A DNA stretch of 64,000 bases from Nocardia cyriacigeorgica (GTDB lineage: Bacteria; Actinomycetota; Actinomycetes; Mycobacteriales; Mycobacteriaceae), in assembly GCF_010858045.1 (NCBI RefSeq), contig NZ_JAAGVC010000004.1, forward strand, positions 124,001-188,000, given 5' to 3'. Shown here piece by piece: positions 1 through 8,100 of this stretch. The translations under genes and the position numbers were made by a program. The notes under the pieces are model-generated. The model saw nothing but the letters and a program-made list of their open reading frames with translations, made no database searches and had not been told where the DNA came from. Position 1 is the stretch's first letter. Every line of letters begins with the position of its first letter.

Positions 1-795
1 GCCGCCGACGCCGACGACACGGAATCGGGCGTGCCCGGCGACCCCGATGCCGTGCGCGCCGACTATGTGGACGATGAAGAGCGCGAGGAACGCGAAGAGC
101 GCGAAGACCGCATCGACCGCGAACACCGTATCGACCGCGAAGAGCGTATCGACCGCGAAGAGCGCGTCGACTATGACGACGACCAGGACGATTACGCGGA
201 CGCCACCCGACGCGACCCGCTCGCCGCCCGGATACCTCCCGCGCGTTCGGCGCTGCCCGCCGTGGCCGAACCCGAGCCCGCCGACACCGACGACACCGAC
301 TTCATCCCCACCCGGCGCGGCCGCGGCGGATTCGACCCCGAAGCCGACGCCATCGCCCGCGCCGCCCGCTACACCTTCCGTCAGCGCGCCGTGCTCGGCC
401 TGGTACTCACCACCCTGCTGTGCGGAGCGCTGGCCATCGCGATCGCGCCCGTCTTCTGGTGGGGTTGCGGCCTGACCGCGACCGTCCTCGTCACCTACCT
501 GGCCTACCTGCGCAAGCAGGTCAGGATGGAAGAAGAGATCCGCCGGCGCCGCAGCGCCAGGCTCGCGCGCACCACCCAGCGCCCCGACAAAGAACGCGAC
601 GAACAAGCCGCGCGTCCCGCCCGCCGCGGCATGGACCGCGACACCGCCCGCGCCCTGCGCCGCCGCTCCGAACTGCTCGAACCCGACGACGAAGACCCCG
701 CCTTCGAACACCTCGAAGCCTTCGACGCCACCGCCGCCCGCGCCGTCCGCAACCGCGCCGCCGGCGGCGACATGCGCCGCGCCGCCGGAGAATAA
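1..795 (+). CDS. GlpR/SepX-like membrane protein, C-terminal part (5' end outside window)
   Basis: The frame is open from base 1 to the TAA at 793-795, so the GTG at 31 need not be the true start; the gene most likely begins to the left of the window. The N-terminal visible part is acidic and repetitive (Arg-Glu-Asp rich), followed by about 45 disordered residues. Two hydrophobic segments lie close together near the end (starting around TFRQRAVLGLVL and WWGCGLTATVLV), followed by a basic stretch with the signature YLRKQVRMEEEIRRRR. That arrangement, paired C-terminal membrane helices followed by YLR-QVR-EE-IRRRR, is typical of actinobacterial GlpR/SepX proteins, which partner the MoeA-like protein Glp at the division septum. 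The identification rests on this motif only; the N-terminal membrane segment of the family would be outside the window. Confidence 0.65.
   Translation, partial: AADADDTESGVPGDPDAVRADYVDDEEREEREEREDRIDREHRIDREERIDREERVDYDDDQDDYADATRRDPLAARIPPARSALPAVAEPEPADTDDTDFIPTRRGRGGFDPEADAIARAARYTFRQRAVLGLVLTTLLCGALAIAIAPVFWWGCGLTATVLVTYLAYLRKQVRMEEEIRRRRSARLARTTQRPDKERDEQAARPARRGMDRDTARALRRRSELLEPDDEDPAFEHLEAFDATAARAVRNRAAGGDMRRAAGE
76..171 (+). repeat. Charged Arg-Glu-Asp tandem repeat in the GlpR-like gene
   Basis: Imperfect 18-bp units (cgcgaagagcgtatcgac-like) encode repeated hexapeptides of the type RIDREE/RIDREH, preceded by EEREERE. The tract is in frame and probably a variable, disordered or coiled-coil spacer; copy number is likely to differ between strains. 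Confidence 0.75.
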
Positions 796-814
796 CCGCA
801 GGTGGCGGGCCCGA

Positions 815-845
815 TTCGGAATCGGCGCCCGCCTCCTGCTACAGT
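815..845 (+). promoter_or_regulatory. Candidate promoter of the tRNA-Ala gene
   Basis: A TACAGT hexamer at 840-845 is a good -10 match and sits about 31 bases before the mature tRNA start. The best -35-like element is TTCGGA at 815-820 with a long 19-bp spacer, so the -35 assignment is weak. Read by eye only. Confidence 0.3.
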
Positions 846-876
846 GTCACAGCGCGGTTCCCGCCAGGAACCGCAC

Positions 877-952
877 GGGGCTATAGCGCAGTTGGTAGCG
901 CGTCTCGTTCGCATCGAGAAGGTCAGGGGTTCGATTCCCCTTAGCTCCACCA
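877..952 (+). tRNA. tRNA-Ala (anticodon CGC)
   Basis: A complete 76-nt cloverleaf with encoded CCA. The acceptor stem GGGGCTA (877-883) pairs with TAGCTCC (942-948), giving a G3:U70 wobble, the alanine identity element. The anticodon stem TCTCG/CGAGA (903-907/915-919) closes the loop TTCGCAT with anticodon CGC at 910-912, reading GCG codons. The T arm holds GGTTCGATTC. Confidence 0.97.
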
Positions 953-956
953 AAGG

Positions 957-990
957 CGGCGCATGCTCATGGCGAGCATGCGCCGTTTTT
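957..990 (+). terminator. Rho-independent terminator after tRNA-Ala
   Basis: A perfect 12-bp stem (957-968 with 974-985, core GCGCATGCTC) with a 5-nt loop ATGGC is followed directly by five T residues (986-990). It begins five bases after the tRNA CCA end, so it terminates the tRNA transcript. Confidence 0.9.
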
Positions 991-1147
991 CGCGGGCTCG
1001 CTCCACGCGGATCCGATGGGAACGGTGACGAACTGTGCCGGGCCGACCCAGACGGTGGGGTGAATCGCTGTGGGGGACTGCGCGTTGGGGACACGCTGAC
1101 GGGGTGGATTTCCGTAGCGTGGGCGTGCTGGGAAGTGCGAATGACGG

Positions 1148-1984
1148 ATGTGGGGGCGGGGTGCTGTGGGATTTGCGGGGCCTTCGGCTGCCGGGGTGCC
1201 GGGTGCCGCGGTCATCGGATATCGCGATATGGCGGGTGGCGGGTTGGACTTGCGGGCCGCGGCGACGACAGCGGTCGCTGTGGTGATTGAGTTCGGGGGG
1301 CGTGAGTTGATCGTCGAGGGCTCCGGTGGGCGGCAGGAGCTGGGTGGGTTCGTCGTGGGTCCCTCGATGGCGGCCACACGTGTTCGGGCCAGGCGGGCAG
1401 AGTGTGTGGAGGTTCGGATGTCGCCGATCCGGGCGTACTCGCTTCTGGGGGTCGCTGCTAACGAACTGGGGCTCGGCGTCGTTCCGGCGGAGCAGCTGTG
1501 GGGGTCCCGGGTCCGGCGGCTGCGCGAGCAACTCGCGGACGTCGCGACCTGGGAGGAGCGCTTCGCGCTGACGGGAACATTTCTGGCGCGGTGCGAGCGG
1601 CCGATGCGGGCGCCGGATCCCGAGGTGATTGCCGCCTGGCAGCGGATACTCGGCTCCGGTGGGCAGGTGAACGTCGGTGACCTGGCCGCGTCGGTGGGAT
1701 GGAGCCGTAAACGGTTGTGGGCGAGGTTCGACACGCAGATCGGTGTGACGCCCAAGCGGGCGGCCATGCTAGTCCGGTTCCGGCGCGCGGTCGCCGGGTT
1801 GCTGGCGGGCCGGCCCGCCGCCGACGTCGCGGCGGTGTGCGGGTACACCGATCAGGCGCATCTGTGCCGAGACGTGGCGATCTTCGCCGAACGCACACCG
1901 GGGACGCTGCACGCGGGCAATCTGCCCGGCATCGCCCTGGATCGGTACCGGGCCTCGGGAACATTTTTCCAATCCCCGGGGTGA
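1148..1984 (+). CDS. AraC-family transcriptional regulator
   Basis: A 278-residue DNA-binding regulator with the usual AraC layout: an N-terminal sensing region (about 1-165) and a C-terminal double helix-turn-helix (about 177-253). The first recognition unit reads DLAASVGWSRKRLWARF; the second is AAVCGYTDQAHLCRDV, the typical GY-DQAHL-R-F pattern, here with V for F. The start is uncertain: ATG 1148 is the first possible one after the in-frame TGA at 1142, with only a weak GGAAG upstream. A GTG at 1196 or ATG near 1229 would also leave an intact regulator. The next gene begins 84 bp downstream on the same strand, so the membrane protein there is a plausible target. Ligand unknown. Confidence 0.85.
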   Translation: MWGRGAVGFAGPSAAGVPGAAVIGYRDMAGGGLDLRAAATTAVAVVIEFGGRELIVEGSGGRQELGGFVVGPSMAATRVRARRAECVEVRMSPIRAYSLLGVAANELGLGVVPAEQLWGSRVRRLREQLADVATWEERFALTGTFLARCERPMRAPDPEVIAAWQRILGSGGQVNVGDLAASVGWSRKRLWARFDTQIGVTPKRAAMLVRFRRAVAGLLAGRPAADVAAVCGYTDQAHLCRDVAIFAERTPGTLHAGNLPGIALDRYRASGTFFQSPG

Positions 1985-2067
1985 CAGGTCGGTCGATAGT
2001 GGTGTTCGCCTCGGGTGCGGCCGGCGAGCCGAACGCACCCCCACCTGATCGACGAGAGGACACGTTC

Positions 2068-2757
2068 GTGACCGGCGCCCTCGGCCATGCGAAGCCATCC
2101 AACACCGATGAGCTGCCTGCGGCGACGAGACTGCTGCTGGCGTGCGGGGTCTTCGCTCCGCTGCTCAACATCGTTGTCGTGCTCATCCTCGGCGCCATCC
2201 GCCCTGACTACAACCCCTGGGTAGTCCCCGACAGCAACCTCGAACTGGGTCCCGGTGGGTGGATGCAGATAACCAACTACATCGTCATCGGGACGTTGCT
2301 ACTCGCGTTCGCCTTCGGGATGCGGCAGGTTGTGCGGACCGGACGGGGATCCACCTGGGGTCCCATCCTGCTCGGCCTCTATGGCTTCACCTTCTTCGCT
2401 ATCGGGCCGATCCTGCCCGACCCGTCGTTGGGCTACCCGCCGGGAGAGCCGGAAACGCTGACCCTTCACGGCGCCGTGCACAGCCTGCTCGGCCTCGTTC
2501 GGTTCACGTCGCTGGCCGTGGCCTGCATCGTATTGGCACGGCGACATGAGCTCGGAAGCCATGGGTTGTCCCGATATTCAATGGCCACCGCCCTGCTCGT
2601 CGCCATTTCCTACGTCGCTTTCGCGCTGGTCGCCGAACTCGCCGACGGGGGACCGGCAGGTCTCATCGAACGCATCGGGATCTTTGCCGGCGGCATCTGG
2701 GTTGCCGTGCTGGCGCTGCGCCTGATGTGCGGTCCGCGCCGTTCCGATCAGCGCTGA
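2068..2757 (+). CDS. DUF998-like integral membrane protein
   Basis: A 229-residue hydrophobic protein with about six predicted membrane helices: LLLACGVFAPLLNIVVVLIL, YIVIGTLLLAFAFGM, ILLGLYGFTFFAIGPILP, the SLLGLVRFTSLAVACIVL region, MATALLVAISYVAFALVAEL and IGIFAGGIWVAVLALRL. The layout and the motif F-D-(P)-SLGYPPG between helices 3 and 4 resemble DUF998 proteins of unknown function. GTG 2068 is chosen because GAGAGGA ends 7 nt before it; the open frame extends upstream but would overlap the AraC-type gene. Its stop overlaps the convergent cupin gene by 10 bp. Confidence 0.75.
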   Translation: MTGALGHAKPSNTDELPAATRLLLACGVFAPLLNIVVVLILGAIRPDYNPWVVPDSNLELGPGGWMQITNYIVIGTLLLAFAFGMRQVVRTGRGSTWGPILLGLYGFTFFAIGPILPDPSLGYPPGEPETLTLHGAVHSLLGLVRFTSLAVACIVLARRHELGSHGLSRYSMATALLVAISYVAFALVAELADGGPAGLIERIGIFAGGIWVAVLALRLMCGPRRSDQR

Positions 2758-3230
2758 CGCCAGTCGAGCCCGGATACGAAATGCACGTCGTATCGCTCTT
2801 GCTCCGGAATCAGGCTGTCGAAGGTCTCCTGGCCGTGCTGGATCCGGCCGAGCCTGCGGAAATACTCGAACCGATCGGTGCCGGGGCCGAGCACGATGAG
2901 CAGGTCGGCCGTCGAGCCGGGGGCGGCGCCGAAAGCGTGCGGCATGCCGGGCGGGATGATCACGAGCCCGCCGGCGGCGACGTTTTCCGACCGGCCGTCG
3001 AGATAGAACTCGGCCGAGCCGTCGAGCACATAGAACAGTTCCGAGGACCGCGCGTGGTAATGCGGCGCGGCGCCGTCGGCGCCGGTACCGAGGGTGAGGC
3101 GGTTCACACCGAGCGCGCCGCCGGTATCGATGGCGTCGGCGAGCAGATGGAAGGCTCCGCCGTGCGGCAGGGCAACGGTTTCCGCGGTCGCGTTCGGTAC
3201 GACCACGGCGGCGGCAGTGCTGGATGACAT
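2748..3230 (-). CDS. Cupin-domain protein
   Basis: A small (160-residue) single-domain cupin. The two cupin motifs are visible: APHYHARSSELFYVLDG (motif 1, with the HxH and Glu metal ligands) and PPGMPHAF (motif 2, third His). The substrate cannot be read from sequence; such proteins are often small-molecule dioxygenases, isomerases or quercetin-type enzymes. The start at 3230 is preferred over the upstream ATG at 3245 because AAGGAG lies 6 nt before it. It follows the oxidoreductase gene by 121 bp on the same strand and is probably cotranscribed with it under the TetR regulator. Confidence 0.85.
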   Translation of the reverse strand: MSSSTAAAVVVPNATAETVALPHGGAFHLLADAIDTGGALGVNRLTLGTGADGAAPHYHARSSELFYVLDGSAEFYLDGRSENVAAGGLVIIPPGMPHAFGAAPGSTADLLIVLGPGTDRFEYFRRLGRIQHGQETFDSLIPEQERYDVHFVSGLDWRQR

Positions 3231-3351
3231 TGTGCGCTCCTTCATATATGGGTGCCGTCTACGCCACGGCGTCGGGCGGGTCTGGATGGAACCGGTGGAA
3301 GCTGTAGCGCGCCGCGCTCACGGTAGGCTCGAACGCCATCGGTGTATTTCT

Positions 3352-4206
3352 TCATCGAGCCAGGTAGGAGGCAGCCATATCGGCCGACCCGTGCCCCGCG
3401 TCGGCCGCCCGGCGGAACCGGTCGAGGCCCGCCGCGGCGAGATCGGCCGCCACACCGGCGCGCTGCGCCGCGGCCAGGATGAGACGGGAGTCCTTGATGG
3501 CGTTGGTGATCGAGAACGCCGGCGCGAAATCGCCCGACAGGGCCGCGTCCGACTTTGCTCGGAAGAACCCGCTGTCGAGCGGACCACCGGATACCGCCTC
3601 GACGACAATGTGCGGGTCCACACCCAATGCTTCCGCGAGCGAAAGGCTTTCGGCCATACCGTGTGTGAGGGCGAAGACAAGGCTGTTCAGCGCCAGCTTG
3701 AGCCGCGTCGCCGCGCCGGGCCGATCGGCGACCCATAGGGTCCGGCTGCCGATCGCGTCGAAAACCGCGTTCGCCGTATCGCGTTCGCTTTCCGGTCCGG
3801 CGGCCAGCACTACCAGCCGGCCGAGCTCGGCGGGCTGCTTCGTGCCTTGAACGGGAGCGTCGTAGAACACCAATTCGCGCTCATCGGCGAAGGCGGCCAG
3901 CTCGGCGGTATCGTTGTCACCGACCGTGCTCATCTGCACCCACACCGTCCCCGGTGCAGGCGCGGCCGCTTCGACGACCTCGCGCACAGCCGCCGCGTCG
4001 GTCAATACCGTGACCACGACATGGGCGCCGGACGCAGCCGCCGCCGGGGTCGGTGAGACCTGAATACCGTCGGCGGCCAAGGGTTGCGCCGCGGCGGCGG
4101 TGCGATTCCAGGCGCGTACGGCAAAGGCTTTCCGCAGGTTACGTGCCACCGGGGCGCCGATGGTTCCGGTACCGAGTACGGCGGCGGTCCGGGAGTGTTC
4201 GGACAT
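3352..4206 (-). CDS. NAD(P)-dependent oxidoreductase, beta-hydroxyacid dehydrogenase (3-hydroxyisobutyrate dehydrogenase) family
   Basis: A 284-residue two-domain dehydrogenase. The Rossmann part starts with VLGTGTIGAPVARNL (glycine motif at 12-17). The substrate-binding signature DAPVQGT (116-122) replaces the common DAPVSGG. The family's catalytic lysine is K170 in TRLKLALNSL, with an Asn at 174. The C-terminal all-helical half follows (about 165-284). The substrate is not evident; the family covers 3-hydroxyisobutyrate, tartronate semialdehyde and imine reduction. The start is well supported by GAAGGAG about 9 nt before ATG. An operator-like site matching one before tetR lies just upstream, so it is likely repressed by the neighbouring TetR protein. 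Confidence 0.85.
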   Translation of the reverse strand: MSEHSRTAAVLGTGTIGAPVARNLRKAFAVRAWNRTAAAAQPLAADGIQVSPTPAAAASGAHVVVTVLTDAAAVREVVEAAAPAPGTVWVQMSTVGDNDTAELAAFADERELVFYDAPVQGTKQPAELGRLVVLAAGPESERDTANAVFDAIGSRTLWVADRPGAATRLKLALNSLVFALTHGMAESLSLAEALGVDPHIVVEAVSGGPLDSGFFRAKSDAALSGDFAPAFSITNAIKDSRLILAAAQRAGVAADLAAAGLDRFRRAADAGHGSADMAASYLAR

Positions 4207-4230
4207 GGTGTCGGCTCCTTCACTGTTTTT

Positions 4231-4250
4231 GACTGATCATTACACTATGG
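4231..4250 (-). promoter_or_regulatory. Putative TetR operator upstream of the oxidoreductase gene
   Basis: The 17-mer TGATCATTACACTATGG (4234-4250) matches TGGTCGTTACACAATGG before tetR (4908-4924) at 14 of 17 positions, in the same orientation. The core (4231-4242) is an imperfect inverted repeat centred on TGATCA. It lies 25-44 bp before the oxidoreductase start, in the 97-bp gap between that gene and tetR. Confidence 0.55.
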
Positions 4251-4303
4251 GGCGATGCCTGACGATTAGACTGAAAGCCCTTGGTTCAGAACATGTCTCG
4301 CGT

Positions 4304-4882
4304 CTAAAGCGAGCGGATGTTGGTCTCGACAATGCCGACGAGCGTGTCGCGGCCCGCGGACTTACCGAGCACTCGAAGCCCGTACATGGCATTGAGTAGG
4401 CAGGCGGCGAGTGCTCGTGGGTCGCGGTCGGAACCGATCTCACCCTCACGCCGCGCTCGCGTGAGTGCCTCCTCGAACCCGTCCTGCATGCGTTCGAAGA
4501 TGCGGCGGACCCGAGCGGTCACCTCGGCATCGTCACCGCCGAGTTCGATGGCCGCGTTCACTGCCAGGCAGCCGCGGTTCGCACACGCGGCGCCGGTTTC
4601 CTCGTCGACCACCGTCATCAGTACCGTGCGCACCTTGTCCCGCACGGGTCCCTCGCCGCTGAGTATCTCGACCTGCCGTGTCGCCCATTCGCTCTCATAG
4701 CGGCGCAGTGCCTCCAGGAACAGCTGATGCTTTCCGCTGAAGGTGTGATAGAGGCTGCCGCGGCCCAGGCCGGTGCTATCGACCAGGTCCTGTGCGGAGG
4801 TCGCCGCGTAACCCTTGTTCCAGAACGCCGTCATGGCGGCGTCGACCACGCGATCCGGATCGAATCCCTTGGGGCGAGGCAT
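4304..4882 (-). CDS. TetR-family transcriptional regulator
   Basis: A 192-residue repressor. The N-terminal helix-turn-helix occupies about 8-54 (VVDAAMTAFWNKGYAATSAQ, then STGLGRGSLYHTF-GKHQLF). The ligand-binding part contains CANRGCLAVNAAIEL, a cysteine-containing motif typical of the NemR/YcdC-like TetR branch, in which cysteines can sense electrophiles; whether that applies here is inference. No clear ribosome-binding site precedes ATG 4882, and the predicted promoter would leave a leader of only about 13 nt. Matching operator-like sites overlap its own promoter and precede the oxidoreductase gene. Confidence 0.9.
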   Translation of the reverse strand: MPRPKGFDPDRVVDAAMTAFWNKGYAATSAQDLVDSTGLGRGSLYHTFSGKHQLFLEALRRYESEWATRQVEILSGEGPVRDKVRTVLMTVVDEETGAACANRGCLAVNAAIELGGDDAEVTARVRRIFERMQDGFEEALTRARREGEIGSDRDPRALAACLLNAMYGLRVLGKSAGRDTLVGIVETNIRSL

Positions 4883-4900
4883 GGCTGTACTGTAGCAGAT

Positions 4901-4930
4901 ATTTTAATGGTCGTTACACAATGGTGGTAA
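4901..4930 (-). promoter_or_regulatory. tetR promoter with overlapping operator
   Basis: On the - strand, TTACCA (4930-4925) and TAAAAT (4906-4901) form a plausible -35/-10 pair with an 18-bp spacer. An imperfect palindrome TAATGGTCGTTA (4905-4916) overlaps the -10 and spacer, resembling the TAATGACCATTA-type sites bound by related TetR proteins. The site shares 14 of 17 bases with the one before the oxidoreductase, suggesting autorepression. Confidence 0.5.
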
Positions 4931-5009
4931 CACGCTGGTCAGCTGCCAAATGCTGCAGTGCCGAGCATGGGAGAGTGAGCAGTAACCGCCACCACGGACT
5001 CGGTTGCCG

Positions 5010-5025
5010 GCCCGCCTCGGCGGGC
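5010..5025 (-). other. Weak hairpin in the 201-bp gap downstream of the giant gene
   Basis: GCCCGC-CTCG-GCGGGC gives a 6-bp stem with a 4-nt loop, about 107 bp after the giant gene's stop. There is no T-run, so it is only a possible terminator. The rest of 4931-5131 shows no gene or RNA that can be supported; it simply separates the giant gene from the tetR promoter. Confidence 0.25.
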
Positions 5026-5131
5026 GTGCCGTCGGCTCACCGGGCATCTCCGGCCGCGCGGTGGCCACCATCTGCCGAGCAGGGGCGTCGGTCGTGCCGG
5101 TGGGGTGTTGCCCGGCGACGGCAGGGCGAGG

Positions 5132-8100
5132 TCATCGGGCAAGGTCATCGGGGGAGATACCCGCCGGCTCGAGGCGGATGATCCCTCGGTCCAACGCTGC
5201 CAGGACCGCCGGTATCCGACCGTGCACGCCGAGCCGATCGAAAATGCGAGCCAACCGGTCCTGGACGGTGCTGCGAGAGATATGCAGATGCTCGGCTATC
5301 TGGGCATTCGACAGGCCGCGAGCCAGCAGGGAGAGGGTCTTCACCTCGTCCTGGGAGAAACGGCTGTATCCCCGCGTCGCGGGTACGAGCTCACGGTCAC
5401 CGAGGCGCAACCACCCGCGCTGCCAGGCCTGAATGACAGATTCGATCGTGCTGCCTGTCCCGAGTGTCGATTCGATGTCTTCCAGACGACGGCGGACGGT
5501 ACTGGCCGACGCATCGATTGCCTTGCCCGCGTCCGCCAGCGAGCAGCCGTCCGCGATCAAGGAAAGAAGATAGATCTCGTCTTGGCTGAGCTCGGCGACG
5601 CGTTGTTCGTGGCCCTGTCGCGGGGTAGCAGCCGGCTGCTCGTCCCGTTGCGCGGCCGGACTGCTCCCAGCCGATTCGCTCGGCGCCGCTGATGCATACT
5701 CTCGCAACTTGTCCCGCCGCGCATGAGCGGCATCGAGTGTTTCCTGGGAGTGGTCGATGTCCATCCCCAGCACTTCGTCGGGGAACTGCTGGATCACCGC
5801 CGCCCGCTCGTCGGCGGTCAGTTCGCTATTCCACCAGGCGGCGAGGTCGGTGCCCGCCGGGCGCGCGGCAGGGTTGGTCAGCCATTCGGGCATCGCGTCG
5901 GCGCCGAGCTTGTCCAGCGCGACCGCCCACAGCAGGCGTTGGTCGATGAGGAAGTCGTCGATCGAGACCTCCGAGCCGGTCAGCCGTCGCAGCGCTTCCG
6001 CGAGGTTGTCTTCCTCGGGGTCGAGGATCATGTCACGGATGAGGTCCCCGGTCGCGGTGGTGAGCCCGTTTTGCTCGATGCTGGGGCCGATGAGCCGTCG
6101 GTAGACCGACAGCGCCACCACATCGCTGAACAGGTAGGACCAGTAGCGCCCGAAGTACACGTCGAATGCGCCCATACGAGCGAAAAGATGCCGGAACCAT
6201 TGGGGTGGGTAGGGATTCCCGATCTCCGGGAAGTTGATGCCTGCCCGGGAGAGTACGTTCTCTGCGAACTCGGCCAGGAGAGCTCGGGCGTCCGGACCGT
6301 GCGGGACCTGCTCCGGCCGCAGCGAGCTCAACGCCAAATCGATGAGCGCTCCGGTCAACCGGCCAACGGTGATCGTGCCCCGGTAGGCAGCCTGCTGTTC
6401 GTCGAACTTCTCCAGCAGTTCCTGCGGCATCGGCTCACCGCTGTCGTGATGCGCGGCGAACCGCGACAGCACATCCGGATGCCTCCAGAAGTTCTGGAAC
6501 ACTTTGGCCACCAATTCGATCCACGCGAAGTTCAGGTGCCGTTCGGCAGGCTCATACGTGCCTTCGCTCAACAGGAAGTGCACCGCGTGCCCGAATTCGT
6601 GGAACAGTGTGCTCACTTCGACCGGGCTCAGGAGGGTGGGCTTACCCATGGGTGGCTTCTGGATGTTGACATGAACGCTGATCAGCGGCTGCTGGCCGGT
6701 CGGCGTAAATTTGATGCGGATCGGGTCCGTCCATGCTCCGCCGTTCTTTCCGTCACGCACGTACGGATCGAAGTAGAAGTGTGTCAGGTGTTGCCGGTCC
6801 TTGTCCTGCACCGCGAATACGCGGACATCGCTGTGCCAGACCGGTGGCTTGCGGTCGCTGTCGAGCTCCGTGACCGTCAGCCCGAATATGTGCTTCGCGA
6901 GGCCGAACACACCCTCCACCAGTACGCGATCCAGTTCGAAGTATTGCCGGATCTGCTGTTCATCGATCCCGATCCCCTTCTTGATCAGGACGTCGAGTGC
7001 CCGCGCCCTGTTCCACGGCCGGATCTCCGTACCGATGGCTTCGGCCAATCGCGGAAGCTCGACTCGAGTGGCAGCAGCCGCCGCGTGGGCGAGCTCGGCC
7101 GCGATGGCCTCCACCGACCGGACCGAATCGAAGATGCCGCCCGACAATACGTAGTCGGCATGGCTGTGGTAACCGGTCAACTCGGCACGTTTGGCGGAGG
7201 CCGACACCTGGCCGAGGACGTTCGCGGAATTGTCGTTGTCACCGCCGACGGCCATCCTGGCGACGGCCTCGTAGAGTTCTTTGCTCACCTGGGGATCGGT
7301 CAGGTAGGGGAGGTAGGGATGCCAGATCGAGCTGACGTCGGCGGTCGGGGGCAGGAGAAAGCCCTCGGAGTCTCCGGCTCGTGACCGCGCTGCCGCGATT
7401 TGGTCGTCGGTCAGGCCGTTCAGTTTTCCGACGTCTTCGACTCGGAATTCGAATCGCTCCAGCTCCCGCTGCTGGTTGTCTTTGTATTCGGCCTGCAGGA
7501 AAGACACCGTGTCGTTGTATTCGGCCAGTGCTTTCCTGTCATTCGGGTCGGTCAAATACGCGCCCGCTCGTTGGAAGGACCGGTACTTGCGCTCCAGGTA
7601 GGCACGGTCACGTTCGGTCAGGTCGAGCTCGTCGCGGCGCTCGTACAGCTCACGGAACAGTTCGGCCAAGTCCGGGTTGGAGCGAATCCAGTTCTCATGC
7701 TCCTCTTGCATATGCGCGATCACAGACTCGATCGAGGCGGTCGCGTCGTCTCGGTCCACCGCGGCCTTGTGGCTGAACAGCTGTTTCACCGCGCCCAGCG
7801 CAAGCCCGGACTCGACAAAGATCCGCAAAGACTCCTCATCGGCCCATCGTCTCGGCCGAGCGACGATGTCGGCGACAGCCAGCCACTGCAGCTCGATCGC
7901 GTAGGCGAACGCGGGCGGAAAATGATGCGCTTCCATGCGATCGAAATCAGGGTTAGCTGTGGGGTTCGTCATCGCTGCGAACACCGGATTTTCTAGGACG
8001 ATATCGTCTGCGCTGGGTGACCGGAGGCCTGCTTCCAGGAGATTGAGCCGAGTATCGGTTCCAATCCACGTCCGTAATCCACTGTCCGCGCCCGGATTAC

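Noticed and set aside
991..1147. Additional RNA gene after the tRNA terminator
   Set aside because: 157 bp without a second cloverleaf or conserved structure.
967..1848. 293-codon - strand frame antisense to the AraC-type gene
   Set aside because: The + strand frame carries a clear AraC helix-turn-helix; the antisense product is Ser/Pro/Arg-rich without motif.
1717..2067. N-terminal extension of the DUF998-like gene
   Set aside because: The frame is open but overlaps the AraC-type gene, the added residues are Arg-rich, and a good ribosome-binding site (GAGAGGA) precedes GTG 2068.
3231..3245. Upstream ATG for the cupin gene
   Set aside because: AAGGAG falls inside that extension and is 6 nt before ATG 3230, so the inner start is favoured.
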